Source: an uncultured Eubacteriales bacterium (GTDB lineage: Bacteria; Bacillota; Clostridia; Oscillospirales; Oscillospiraceae). From it: DNA of 34,187 nt. The stretch covers positions 781-34,967 of the forward strand of contig CASFFN010000013.1 in NCBI GenBank assembly GCA_949293985.1, written 5' to 3'. Below the pieces are notes generated by a model. It searched no databases and had not been told where the DNA came from. It saw nothing but the letters and a program-made list of their open reading frames with translations. Positions within the stretch are counted from its first letter, which is position 1. Each line of letters begins with the position of its first letter. This document shows, piece by piece, positions 7,521 to 15,293 of this stretch. The position numbers were made by a program, and so were the translations under genes.

Positions 7521-8426
7521 ATGGGATTTTTTGATAAAATCAAGGCAGGTCTTGCCAAAACCAGAGACGCCATCGGCGCAACCCTGGAAAATGTGTTTTC
7601 CGGCTTCTCGGAAATCGACGATGATTTTTATGACGAGCTGGAGGAAAGCCTGATTCTGGCGGATTTGGGGGTGGACACCGCCACCACCGCCGTGGAGCGG
7701 CTGCGGAAGGTCATCCGCCAGGAGCATTACAAGACCACCCAGGAGGCCAAGCAGGCCTTAAAGGACATTCTGGTGGATATGCTGTGCGTGGGCGACCCAG
7801 AGCTCCATTTGGACACAAAGCCTTCGGTGATCCTGGTTATCGGCGTCAACGGCGTGGGTAAGACCACCACCATCGGCAAAATCGCTACCCAGCTGACCAA
7901 GCAGGGGAAGAATGTGCTTCTGGTGGCGGCGGATACCTTCCGGGCAGCGGCAGCGGACCAGCTGGAAATCTGGGCAGGCCGTTCCGGAGCTTCCATCGTC
8001 CGCCAGTATGAGGGTGCGGACCCGGCTTCCGTGGTGTATGACGGCATCCAGGCCGCCAAGGCCAGAGGCGCGGATGTGATTCTCATTGACACCGCCGGAC
8101 GGCTGCACAATAAGCAGAATCTGATGAACGAGCTGAATAAAATCAGCCGTATTGTGCAGCGGGAGCTGCCGGAGGCCTCCCGGGAGGTGCTTCTGGTGCT
8201 GGACGGCACCACCGGACAAAACGGTCTGATTCAGGCCAAGCAGTTTAAGGAAATTGCCGGGGTCACCGCCATTGCCCTGACCAAGCTGGACGGGACCGCC
8301 AAGGGCGGCATCGTGATTGCCGTTGCCCATGATTTGCAGATTCCCGTGAAGTTTGTGGGCGTGGGAGAAAAGGCGGATGACCTGATGCCCTTTGAGGCCA
8401 GAGCCTTTGTAGATGCGCTTTTATAA
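7521..8426 (+). CDS. ftsY: Signal recognition particle receptor FtsY
   Basis: The membrane-side GTPase that receives ribosomes bound by SRP (Ffh) and hands them to the SecYEG channel. The 301 residues cover only the N and G domains. The acidic A domain of enterobacterial FtsY is missing, as is normal in Gram-positives. Seen motifs are the P-loop GVNGVGKTT at 108-116, DTFRAAA at 138-144, DTAGR at 190-194 and TKLDG at 254-258. The first residues, MGFFDKIKAGLAKT, form an amphipathic helix of the kind that touches lipid. GGAG lies 7 bases before the ATG. It sits 10 bases after smc and 14 before rdgB. Confidence 0.97.
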   Translation: MGFFDKIKAGLAKTRDAIGATLENVFSGFSEIDDDFYDELEESLILADLGVDTATTAVERLRKVIRQEHYKTTQEAKQALKDILVDMLCVGDPELHLDTKPSVILVIGVNGVGKTTTIGKIATQLTKQGKNVLLVAADTFRAAAADQLEIWAGRSGASIVRQYEGADPASVVYDGIQAAKARGADVILIDTAGRLHNKQNLMNELNKISRIVQRELPEASREVLLVLDGTTGQNGLIQAKQFKEIAGVTAIALTKLDGTAKGGIVIAVAHDLQIPVKFVGVGEKADDLMPFEARAFVDALL

Positions 8427-8440
8427 GGAGAATGGATACC

Positions 8441-9046
8441 ATGAAGGTAGTATTGGCAAGCAAAAACGCCCATAAGCTGAAGGAAATCAGCAAGATTACC
8501 GAGAAATTCGACATGGAGCTGGTGCTGGAGTCCCAGGTGGGCGTGGACATTGATGTGGAGGAAACCGGCTCCACCTTTGAAGAAAATTCCTTTATCAAGG
8601 CCGAGGCGGTGATGAAGGCCACGGGCCTGCCTGCCCTGGCAGACGATTCCGGCATTGCGGTGGACGCCCTGAACGGCGAGCCGGGCATCTACTCCGCCCG
8701 GTACGGCTTTGATCCCAGCCTGGACGACTGGGGACGGCTGGAGCTGCTGCTGAAAAACACGGAGCAGGTGCCAGACTCCAGCCGTCAGGCCCAATTCGTG
8801 TGCGTCATTACCCTGGTGACCCCGGAGGGGCAGGTGATTCAGGCCAGAGGCGAGGCCCACGGTGAGCTGCTGCGGCAGCCGGCGGGAGAGGGCGGCTTCG
8901 GCTATGACCCCATTTTCTACTATCCCCCTCTGGGCAAGTCCTTTGCGGAGCTGTCCCCGGAGGAGAAGAACCAGGTCTCCCACCGGGCCCAGGCCCTGAA
9001 ACTGTTTTACGAGAAATTGAAGGAGGCAGGCTATGCTGACAAGTAA
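8441..9046 (+). CDS. rdgB: XTP/dITP diphosphatase (RdgB/HAM1 family)
   Basis: Hydrolyses non-canonical purine triphosphates (XTP, ITP, dITP) to monophosphates and so keeps them out of DNA and RNA. The 201-residue protein shows the family opening VVLASKNAHKLKE, TFEENSFIKA, the metal and substrate motif ADDSGIAVDAL and the C-terminal GGFGYDPIFY. An ATG at 8432 is in the same frame but only one base from the AAGGAG site. The ATG at 8441, ten bases from that site and at the conserved start, is preferred. Its last 14 bases overlap yhbY, which suggests translational coupling. Confidence 0.95.
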   Translation: MKVVLASKNAHKLKEISKITEKFDMELVLESQVGVDIDVEETGSTFEENSFIKAEAVMKATGLPALADDSGIAVDALNGEPGIYSARYGFDPSLDDWGRLELLLKNTEQVPDSSRQAQFVCVITLVTPEGQVIQARGEAHGELLRQPAGEGGFGYDPIFYYPPLGKSFAELSPEEKNQVSHRAQALKLFYEKLKEAGYADK

Positions 9047-9500
9047 GGAACGGGCCGAGCTGCGGGCAAAGGCCAACGGAATCGAAACCACCCTGATGGT
9101 GGGCAAGGAGGGTGTCACCGAAAGCCTGCTGGCAGAGGCGGACAACCAGCTGACCGCCCGGGAGCTGGTGAAGGGCAAGGTGCTGGAGGCGGCCATGATG
9201 ACCCCCCGGGAGGTGTCCGACCAGATTTGTGAGGCACTGGGGGCTGAGGGCGTCAGCGTTATCGGCACCAAGTTTGTGATTTACCGTTTCAGTCAAAAGC
9301 TTCAGGAGGAGCGAAACCAGACGGGAAGAGCCAAACGGAAGGCAATCCCGGTGAGTAAGTCCGACCCGGTGCGCAAGGGCCTCCGGGCCCGCCGTCAGGC
9401 CGCCAAGAAGCAGCGGGAACAGAGAAACGAGTATTTCCGCCAGATGGCTATTGACAAGGCTATTGAGAAGCAGCGGGAAAAGCAGCTCCACGGGGAGTAA
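9033..9500 (+). CDS. yhbY: YhbY-family ribosome-associated CRM-domain RNA-binding protein
   Basis: A CRM-domain protein associated with assembly of the 50S subunit. Residues 1-97 match the family: LTSKERAELRAKAN, the GxxG loop in VGKEGVTE, then KGKVLEA. The protein has 155 residues, well above the roughly 97 of the single-domain E. coli protein. The extra C-terminal part (about 100-155) is strongly basic (KR, RARRQAAKK, EKQREKQ) and probably helical, which would add RNA contacts. The gene starts inside the end of rdgB, with GGAGG before the ATG. In Bacillus the same gene precedes nadD, yqeK and rsfS, as here. Confidence 0.93.
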   Translation: MLTSKERAELRAKANGIETTLMVGKEGVTESLLAEADNQLTARELVKGKVLEAAMMTPREVSDQICEALGAEGVSVIGTKFVIYRFSQKLQEERNQTGRAKRKAIPVSKSDPVRKGLRARRQAAKKQREQRNEYFRQMAIDKAIEKQREKQLHGE

Positions 9501-9542
9501 ACAGCGGTTTTATCCGGCAAAATTCAGGAAAGAGGCGATGGT

Positions 9543-10727
9543 ATGCGGCGAATCGGCATCTATGGCGGCACCTTCAATCCTCCCCATCTGGGGCATTTGC
9601 GTGCGGCGGCTTATGGGGTAAAGGCGCTGGAGCTTACCCGGCTGCTGATGATCCCCTCCTGCGTCTCCCCCCACAAGCAGCAGCTTCCCAAGGGTTCTGC
9701 CACGGCCCGGCAGCGGCTGGAAATGCTGAAAATCGCCCTGAAGGATGCGGAAAATATCCGGGTTTCCGATTTGGAATTGAACCGGGGCGGGGAGAGCTAT
9801 ACCTGGGAGACGGTGCAGCAGCTGAAAAAAATATACCCCATGGCAGAGTTCATTCTCTTTATGGGAACGGATATGTTTTTGTCCTTTGACAGCTGGAAAA
9901 AACCGGAAGTCATTATGGAAAACGCCTCCATCGGCGTGTTTTACCGGGGACTGCCCGGGGAGATGGAAAATATTGTAGCCCAGAAAATCCGGCTGGAATC
10001 CCAGGGTGCCAAGGTCTATCTGATTCACAACCCCCTGACGGTGATTTCCTCCACGGATTTGCGGCGGCTTCTGGTATTCCAGTGTGCCGACAGCTTCCTG
10101 CCGGAAGGGGTAGGGGACTATATCCGGGAAAATCACCTCTACGGCACCGGCAGAAGCTACCGGCAGCTTCCCATGGAGGAGCTGGAAAAGACGGTGGTGG
10201 GGCTTCTCAAGCCCAGCCGGGTAGCCCATGTGCTGGGGTGCCGGGATACGGCGCGGCAGCTGGCGGAAATCTGGGGGGCAGACCCGGTGGACGCTGCCAG
10301 AGCCGGGCTGCTCCACGACATCACCAAGGCGCTGGACGGGCCTTTGCAATTGACTTTGTGCCAAGGGTACGGTACAATATTAGATACTTTTTCTCAGGAA
10401 AACCCCAAAACCCTCCATGCCCTGACGGGCAGCCTGGTGGCGGAGCGGATTTTCGGAGAAAACCCGGCGGTGGTGCGGGCCATCCGCTCCCATACCACGG
10501 GAATGCCCCACATGAATACCCTGGACAAAATTATTTATGTGGCGGATTATATGGAGCCTAACCGGGATTTCCCCGGGGTGGAGGAGCTGCGGCGTTTGGC
10601 GGCGACGGATTTGGACGGCGCACTGCGCCGGGGACTGGAAATGACCATCTCCGTATTGCGGCAGGAGGGGAAAACCGTCTCCCCGGAATCTGCCCAGACC
10701 CTTGCCTGGCTCAACGGACAGAAATAA
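9543..10727 (+). CDS. nadD-yqeK: NadD-YqeK fusion: nicotinate-nucleotide adenylyltransferase plus HD phosphohydrolase
   Basis: One 394-residue protein joins two enzymes that are separate neighbours in Bacillus. Residues 1 to about 200 are NadD, which makes deaminated NAD from nicotinate mononucleotide and ATP. The nucleotidyltransferase motif GTFNPPHLGH is at 9-18 and ISSTDLR is at 169-175. Residues about 215-394 are a YqeK-type HD domain, the family of symmetrical diadenosine tetraphosphate hydrolases. Putative metal ligands are H229, H258-D259, H292 and H317, and the domain carries the typical DKIIYVADYMEP stretch. No stop or frameshift separates the halves. A plausible ribosome site (AGAGG) precedes the ATG. 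A promoter-like sequence lies in the HD part at 10350-10378. Confidence 0.93.
   Translation: MRRIGIYGGTFNPPHLGHLRAAAYGVKALELTRLLMIPSCVSPHKQQLPKGSATARQRLEMLKIALKDAENIRVSDLELNRGGESYTWETVQQLKKIYPMAEFILFMGTDMFLSFDSWKKPEVIMENASIGVFYRGLPGEMENIVAQKIRLESQGAKVYLIHNPLTVISSTDLRRLLVFQCADSFLPEGVGDYIRENHLYGTGRSYRQLPMEELEKTVVGLLKPSRVAHVLGCRDTARQLAEIWGADPVDAARAGLLHDITKALDGPLQLTLCQGYGTILDTFSQENPKTLHALTGSLVAERIFGENPAVVRAIRSHTTGMPHMNTLDKIIYVADYMEPNRDFPGVEELRRLAATDLDGALRRGLEMTISVLRQEGKTVSPESAQTLAWLNGQK
10350..10378 (+). promoter_or_regulatory. Candidate internal promoter, TTGACT-17-TACAAT
   Basis: Within the YqeK half, TTGACT (10350-10355) and TACAAT (10373-10378) are 17 bases apart in a locally AT-richer patch. 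It could give extra transcription of rsfS and leuS. It is a sequence match only and could be chance inside a coding region. Confidence 0.4.
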
Positions 10728-10754
10728 ACCTTCCTTCAGAAAGGATTGAAAATT

Positions 10755-11135
10755 ATGTTAACAGCAAAAGAAGTGGCCTATGCGGTTACCAAGGCGCTGG
10801 ACAGCAAAAAAGGGCAGGACATCAAGCTCCTGAAAATTGACAAGGTATCCAGCCTTGCGGACTATTTCCTCATTTGCACCGGTACCTCCAACACCCATGT
10901 CAAGACCCTCTGCGACTTTGCGGAGTATACCCTGGAGCAGCTGGGGGAGCCCCTGCTGGGCCGGGAGGGACACCGGGGCAACTCCTGGGAGCTGCTGGAC
11001 TACGGCAGCATCGTTGTCCATGTATTTACGGAAGAAGCCCGGCAGTTCTATTCCCTGGAACGGCTGTGGGCCGATGCGGAGCAGGTGGACATCAGCACCA
11101 TTGTGACAGAAGAAAACGGAAAAGAGGGTATATAG
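10755..11135 (+). CDS. rsfS: Ribosomal silencing factor RsfS
   Basis: Binds ribosomal protein L14 on the 50S subunit and blocks joining of 30S when nutrients are short. The 126-residue protein carries the family landmarks: DIKLLKIDKVSSLADYFLI, the ICTGTSNTHVK segment, and the C-terminal WELLDYGSIVVHVF with LERLW. A TTG at 10746 is in frame. The ATG at 10755 is preferred because AAAGGA lies 9 bases upstream and homologues begin near LTAKEVA. It follows nadD-yqeK by 27 bases and precedes leuS by 3, within the smc operon. The same nadD-yqeK-rsfS order occurs in Bacillus. Confidence 0.95.
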   Translation: MLTAKEVAYAVTKALDSKKGQDIKLLKIDKVSSLADYFLICTGTSNTHVKTLCDFAEYTLEQLGEPLLGREGHRGNSWELLDYGSIVVHVFTEEARQFYSLERLWADAEQVDISTIVTEENGKEGI

Positions 11136-11138
11136 GAA

Positions 11139-13634
11139 ATGAATTACGAATTTACTGCCATTGAGGAAAAATGGCAAAAAATCTGGGAGGACAAGAAGCT
11201 CTACCGGGCAGTAAACGGCAGCGATAAGCCCAAGTTTTACGGCCTGGTGGAGTTCCCTTACCCTTCCGGCGCGGGCCTGCATGTGGGGCACCCCCGTCCT
11301 TACACCGCTATGGACATTATCGCCCGGAAAAAGCGGATGAGCGGCTACAATGTGCTGTTCCCCATGGGCTATGATGCCTTCGGCCTGCCCACGGAAAACT
11401 ATGCCATCAAGAACCACATTCATCCTCGGGTAGTGACGGAGAACAACATCAAGCAGTTCGGACGCCAGCTGAAGGCCCTGGGCTACAGCTTCGACTGGGA
11501 CCGGGAAATCAACACCACCGACCCCAAGTACTTCAAGTGGACCCAGTGGATTTTCCTGCAGATGTATAAGCGGGGCCTTGCCTACAAGGCCAAGATGCCC
11601 GTCAACTGGTGCACCAGCTGCAAGTGCGTCCTGGCCAACGAAGAAGTGGTGGAGGGCGTGTGCGAGCGCTGCGGAAGCCCTGTGATTCGTAAGGAAAAGA
11701 GCCAGTGGATGCTGCGGATTACCAAGTACGCCGACCGGCTCATTGACGACCTGGAGGGACTGGACTTTATCGACCGGGTGAAGGCTCAGCAGATTAACTG
11801 GATTGGCCGCTCCCACGGTGCCGAGGTGAAGTTCCGCTCCACCCTGGGGGATGAGATTCTGGTATATACCACCCGTCCCGACACCCTGTTCGGCGCCACC
11901 TACATGGTCCTCTCTCCCGAGCACGCATTGGTTGCCAAGTGGATGGACAAGCTCTCCAACCCGGAGGAAATCCGGGCTTACCAGGCCAAGGCCGCTGCCA
12001 AGTCCGACCTGGAGCGTACCGAGCTGAACAAGGAAAAGACCGGAGTGAAGCTCCAGGGCGTTATGGGTATCAACCCGGTAAACGGCAAGGAGATTCCCAT
12101 TTTCATTTCCGACTATGTCCTCTCCACCTACGGCACCGGCGCTATTATGGCTGTGCCTGCCCACGATGACCGGGACTGGGCCTTTGCCAAGGCCTTCGGC
12201 TGCGACATTATCGAGGTGGTAGCCGGCGGCAATGTGCAGGAGGCTCCCTTCACCTTGAAGGACGATACCGGTATTCTGGTCAACTCCGGCTTCCTGAACG
12301 GACTGACGGTAGCCCAGGCCATTCCCGTGATTACCAAGTGGCTGGAGGAGCAGGGAATTGGCAAGGCCAAGACCAACTACAAGCTCCGGGACTGGGTGTT
12401 CTCCCGCCAGCGTTACTGGGGCGAGCCCATTCCCATTGTCCATTGCCCCAAGTGCGGCGCCGTCCCCCTGCCGGAGGATCAGCTGCCCCTGCTTTTGCCG
12501 GATGTGGAGAGCTACGAGCCTACCGACGACGGCGAAAGCCCCTTGTCTGCCATTGACAGCTGGGTAAATACCACCTGCCCCTGCTGCGGCGGCCCGGCGA
12601 AACGGGAGACGGATACCATGCCCCAGTGGGCCGGTTCCTCCTGGTATTACCTGCGGTACATGGACCCCCATAATGACGAAGCCCTGGCTTCTCCCGAAGC
12701 CCTGGCTTACTGGAGCCCGGTGGACTGGTACAACGGCGGTATGGAGCATACCACCTTGCACCTGCTCTACTCCCGGTTCTGGCATAAGTTCCTGTACGAC
12801 ATCGGCGTGGTAACTACCAAGGAGCCCTACGCCAAGCGTACCAGCCACGGCATGATTCTGGGTAAGAATCCCCACTATGTGGGCAATTTTGAGACCCAGG
12901 AGGAGAAGGACGCCATGATTGCCAAGTATGGCTCTGAGGCTCTCCGTCCTGCGGTGAAGATGTCCAAGAGCCTGGGCAACGTGGTCAATCCCGACGATGT
13001 CATCCGGGAATACGGCGCCGACACCATGCGGCTGTATATCATGTTCATTGGCGACTTTGAAAAGGCAGCCACCTGGTCTCCCGAAGCGGTGAAGGGCTGC
13101 AAGCGCTTCCTGGACCGGGTATGGGCTATGGCGCAGAGCGTCACCGACCAGGAGACGGAGTACAGCCACGGAAACATGAGCCTGATGCACAAGACCATCA
13201 AGAAGGTCAGCGAGGACATCGACAACCTGAAGCCCAATACCGCCATCGCTGCCCTTATGACCCTTCTGAACCAGCTGTCCGACAAGGGCTGCAACCGGGC
13301 AGAGCTCAAGACTCTCCTGCAGCTTCTGAGCCCCTTTGCTCCCCACATCTGTGACGAGCTCTGGGAGATGAAGGGCTTTGACGGCATCTGCTCCGTGACC
13401 CAGTGGCCTTCCTACTCCGAGGAAAAGTGCAAGGACTCCGAGGTGACCATGGCTGTGCAGGTCAACGGCAAGCTCCGTGGCACCGTGGTGATGGAGGCGG
13501 ACCTTCCCAATGAGGAAGTGGTGAAGCTGGCCACCGCCGATGAAAAGATTGCCCGGTTCCTGGAAAAGAACGGCGGCAGCATCATCAAGACCATCGTGGT
13601 GAAGAACAAGCTGGTCAATCTGATTGTGAAGTAA
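11139..13634 (+). CDS. leuS: Leucine--tRNA ligase
   Basis: Charges tRNA-Leu with leucine in the cytoplasm. The class I signatures are HVGH at residues 48-51 and KMSKS at 607-611. Between them lie a zinc-binding segment (CTSCK and CERCG) and the CP1 editing domain that removes mischarged amino acids, with the conserved [13 protein letters not shown] second Cys-rich segment (CPKCG, CPCCGG) precedes the catalytic half. The C-terminal anticodon-binding domain ends with NGKLRGTV and a short LeuRS tail. At 831 residues it is full length. There is no leucine T-box, as the gene is read from the upstream operon. The ribosome site is weak: GAGGG is 12 bases away. No clear terminator follows. Confidence 0.97.
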   Translation: MNYEFTAIEEKWQKIWEDKKLYRAVNGSDKPKFYGLVEFPYPSGAGLHVGHPRPYTAMDIIARKKRMSGYNVLFPMGYDAFGLPTENYAIKNHIHPRVVTENNIKQFGRQLKALGYSFDWDREINTTDPKYFKWTQWIFLQMYKRGLAYKAKMPVNWCTSCKCVLANEEVVEGVCERCGSPVIRKEKSQWMLRITKYADRLIDDLEGLDFIDRVKAQQINWIGRSHGAEVKFRSTLGDEILVYTTRPDTLFGATYMVLSPEHALVAKWMDKLSNPEEIRAYQAKAAAKSDLERTELNKEKTGVKLQGVMGINPVNGKEIPIFISDYVLSTYGTGAIMAVPAHDDRDWAFAKAFGCDIIEVVAGGNVQEAPFTLKDDTGILVNSGFLNGLTVAQAIPVITKWLEEQGIGKAKTNYKLRDWVFSRQRYWGEPIPIVHCPKCGAVPLPEDQLPLLLPDVESYEPTDDGESPLSAIDSWVNTTCPCCGGPAKRETDTMPQWAGSSWYYLRYMDPHNDEALASPEALAYWSPVDWYNGGMEHTTLHLLYSRFWHKFLYDIGVVTTKEPYAKRTSHGMILGKNPHYVGNFETQEEKDAMIAKYGSEALRPAVKMSKSLGNVVNPDDVIREYGADTMRLYIMFIGDFEKAATWSPEAVKGCKRFLDRVWAMAQSVTDQETEYSHGNMSLMHKTIKKVSEDIDNLKPNTAIAALMTLLNQLSDKGCNRAELKTLLQLLSPFAPHICDELWEMKGFDGICSVTQWPSYSEEKCKDSEVTMAVQVNGKLRGTVVMEADLPNEEVVKLATADEKIARFLEKNGGSIIKTIVVKNKLVNLIVK

Positions 13635-13681
13635 ATGCTCCAAAAGATTTCAAAAAATCTGTCAAAAGATTGATTTCTTTA

Positions 13682-13710
13682 TTGACATTTGCAAACATCT
13701 GGCTTATAAT
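13682..13710 (+). promoter_or_regulatory. rpsU promoter, TTGACA-17-TATAAT (full consensus)
   Basis: Both hexamers match the sigma-A consensus exactly, with a 17-base spacer. RNA is expected to start near 13717, leaving a leader of about 61 bases. This predicts very strong transcription of rpsU alone. Confidence 0.92.
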
Positions 13711-13716
13711 AGGAAA

Positions 13717-13777
13717 GCCGATATGGCCCTGAACGCATCCAGGAGGTAGCCGGATGCCATCGGAGGGAGGGAAAACA
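13717..13777 (+). promoter_or_regulatory. Structured rpsU leader with two ribosome sites
   Basis: The leader has two inverted repeats that share bases. CCGATATGGC (13718-13727) can pair with GCCATCGG (13756-13763). GCATCC (13735-13740) can pair exactly with GGATGC (13752-13757). An upstream AGGAGG (13741-13746) lies in the loop of the second hairpin, 7 bases before an in-frame ATG at 13754. The main site GGAGGGAGGG (13762-13771) touches the first hairpin. The layout suggests control of translation, possibly by S21 itself, but this is inference. Confidence 0.45.
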
Positions 13778-13960
13778 ATGTCTGAAATTCGCGTAAAGGA
13801 GAACGAGTCTCTGGAAAGCGCTCTGCGTCGTTTCAAGCGCAGCTGTGCCAAGGAGGGCGTTATTGCCGAGGTCAAGAAGCGCGAGCACTACGTCAGCCCC
13901 AGCCTGAAGCGTAAGCAGAAGTCTGAAGCTGCCCGTAAGAACAAGAGAAAGTTCTATTAA
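13778..13960 (+). CDS. rpsU: 30S ribosomal protein S21
   Basis: A small basic protein of the 30S platform, near the anti-Shine-Dalgarno end of 16S rRNA. The 60-residue product opens [20 protein letters not shown] and ends in a Lys/Arg-rich tail ([10 protein letters not shown]), the usual S21 pattern. The start at 13778 matches homologues and has GGAGGGAGGG 6 bases upstream. An in-frame ATG at 13754, with its own AGGAGG 7 bases upstream, would add eight residues (MPSEGGKT). It is transcribed alone, from a perfect promoter to a strong terminator. Confidence 0.97.
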   Translation: MSEIRVKENESLESALRRFKRSCAKEGVIAEVKKREHYVSPSLKRKQKSEAARKNKRKFY

Positions 13961-13982
13961 TATCCCTCTTGATTGACCTGTT

Positions 13983-14013
13983 AAAACCCGCAGACTTATG
14001 TCTGCGGGTTTTT
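13983..14013. terminator. Bidirectional terminator between rpsU and the converging gene
   Basis: AAAACCCGCAGAC (13983-13995) pairs perfectly with GTCTGCGGGTTTT (14000-14012) around a 4-base loop. The stem is 13 bp, with T-runs on both strands. The stop codon of the minus-strand gene (13998-13996) lies in the loop. Confidence 0.93.
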
Positions 14014-14712
14014 GCCATATATAGCTCCCAGCTGCTGATAAAGCCCGATGTAGTGGCAGATTCCCAGCTTCTCACCCAGGGCCATAAAGCTTTCCAAATC
14101 CTCTTTTGTCCGGGTCAGGGTGAATGCAACCTGCTCCTTTTCTGCATAGATACCGTAGTGACAGCAAAGCTCCGGAGAAAAATGGGGCAGAGGCGTTGGC
14201 TCCGGCGGTACCTCCCGGTAAGCAGCCCCGGCGGACGTTACCTCCACCACCGCCCGTTCCAGGGCTACCTCCTGCCAGATGACCCGCCCCGCCCAGGGGG
14301 CAAGATAATCTTTCAGAGGTGTCCAAAGGGGCGGCGGAGGCAGAAACACAGGACAGTCCAACCCTTCCGCATAGTGATGAGACACCCCGGTAATCCCGGG
14401 AAGCCGTCGCAAAATGCGCTTTACCACCTGCCGGGTTTCCGCACTTCCCGGGCGCTGAAAGTCCAGCAGCACCAAAGCGCAGCCAAAGTCCTCCACGCAG
14501 GCCTGTACCTGCTCCGAGATTTTCTCCGGGTCATGGCGGTCAATGGGGATCCGATCGGTGACGATCAAAAGACTTCCCGCAGGAAGGCTTTGGGGCAGAT
14601 TGGAAAGCCCTGTCCCATAGGAGGAAAAGTGGCAGCCCATATAACCGCAGTTTTCAGGAAGCCGGGGGCAGGCCGCCATTTCCCCCGGGGTCATGGCCAG
14701 GTAGAAACCCAT
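13996..14712 (-). CDS. Unrecognised conserved-looking protein, 238 residues
   Basis: I do not recognise the family. The start at 14712 has GGAGGT 8 bases upstream, and the frame is intact to a TAA in the loop of the shared terminator, so the gene looks real and expressed. The protein has no signal peptide or membrane segment. It is rich in Pro, Cys and aromatic residues. Hydrophobic stretches such as SLLIVTDRIP and ALVLLDFQRPG, each followed by a helix, resemble the beta-alpha units of a TIM barrel. The segment CPVFLPPPPLW is striking. The C-terminal 60 residues (YGIYAEKEQV to the end) look like a compact helical end. A barrel-type hydrolase is one possibility but is not shown. It diverges from yqeG, whose -35 box overlaps its start codon. 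Confidence 0.75.
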   Translation of the reverse strand: MGFYLAMTPGEMAACPRLPENCGYMGCHFSSYGTGLSNLPQSLPAGSLLIVTDRIPIDRHDPEKISEQVQACVEDFGCALVLLDFQRPGSAETRQVVKRILRRLPGITGVSHHYAEGLDCPVFLPPPPLWTPLKDYLAPWAGRVIWQEVALERAVVEVTSAGAAYREVPPEPTPLPHFSPELCCHYGIYAEKEQVAFTLTRTKEDLESFMALGEKLGICHYIGLYQQLGAIYGKNPQT

Positions 14713-14740
14713 GGACAAATACCTCCTGTCATGCTATAAT
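14712..14740 (+). promoter_or_regulatory. yqeG promoter, TGGACA-17-TATAAT
   Basis: TGGACA (14712-14717) and TATAAT (14735-14740) are 17 bases apart. The first base of the -35 box is also the first base of the divergent gene's ATG, so the two units overlap. An upstream in-frame ATG at 14739 lies within the -10 box and so cannot be the yqeG start. Confidence 0.65.
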
Positions 14741-14786
14741 GAACTCGATAAGTATTGCTACACAATATGAAAGAGAGGCTGCCCAT

Positions 14787-15293
14787 ATGCCCTTTTCCCT
14801 GCTTCCCAAAATGATTGTGCCCGGTATTACGGACCTGACGGAGGAAATTCTGAAAAACCGAAAGATCCGCCTGCTGATGCTGGATTTTGACAATACCATT
14901 GTCCCTTATACCACCAGTACCCCCACGGAGCAGATGGAGCAGTGGCTCAAAAGGATGCAATCATCGGAAGTCTCCATTTGTGTGGTGTCCAACAGCAAAA
15001 AGGGCAGGGTAAAGGAATTCTGCCGCCGGTATGACATTCCCTGTATCACCCATTCCCGAAAGCCCTTTCCCAAAGGAATCCGCCAGTGCCTGAAGCGGTA
15101 CGGCGTCCCGGCGGAGAACTGCGCTCTGGCAGGGGACCAGATTTTCACAGATGTGCTGGGAGCCAACTGCCAGGGGGTCCAGTCCATTCTGGTAAAGGCC
15201 ATAAACAATCACAATTTCTGGCTGAAAGCCCGGCATGTACTGGAACTGCCCTTTATATTTATGGCAAGAAAAAGGAGAGCCGGATATGAATAA
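14787..15293 (+). CDS. yqeG: YqeG-family HAD phosphatase
   Basis: A small cytoplasmic phosphatase of the HAD IIIA type, whose physiological substrate is not established. The 168-residue protein shows all four HAD motifs: D33/D35 in MLDFDNTIV, S68 in VVSNS, K92 in SRKPFPKG, and D117/D122 in GDQIFTDVLGAN. There is no cap insertion of note. The ATG at 14787 is chosen because AGAGAGG lies about 9 bases before it, and the alternative ATG at 14739 is inside the promoter. The last 8 bases overlap the Xaa-Pro peptidase gene. In Bacillus yqeG heads the cluster that includes yhbY, nadD, yqeK and rsfS. Here it has been separated from them by leuS and rpsU. Confidence 0.92.
   Translation: MPFSLLPKMIVPGITDLTEEILKNRKIRLLMLDFDNTIVPYTTSTPTEQMEQWLKRMQSSEVSICVVSNSKKGRVKEFCRRYDIPCITHSRKPFPKGIRQCLKRYGVPAENCALAGDQIFTDVLGANCQGVQSILVKAINNHNFWLKARHVLELPFIFMARKRRAGYE

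Noticed and set aside
3944..7573. Very long open frame (over 1200 codons) antisense to smc
   Set aside because: It mirrors a GC-rich, codon-biased gene on the opposite strand. It has no family features, low-complexity Leu/Gly/Gln content and no ribosome site. The same applies to long antisense frames over leuS (10758-13643), pepF (19802-21787) and alaS (22177-24552).
13635..13680. Terminator after leuS
   Set aside because: AGATTT and AAATCT can pair around a 4-base loop, but the stem is short and AT-only and no T-run follows.
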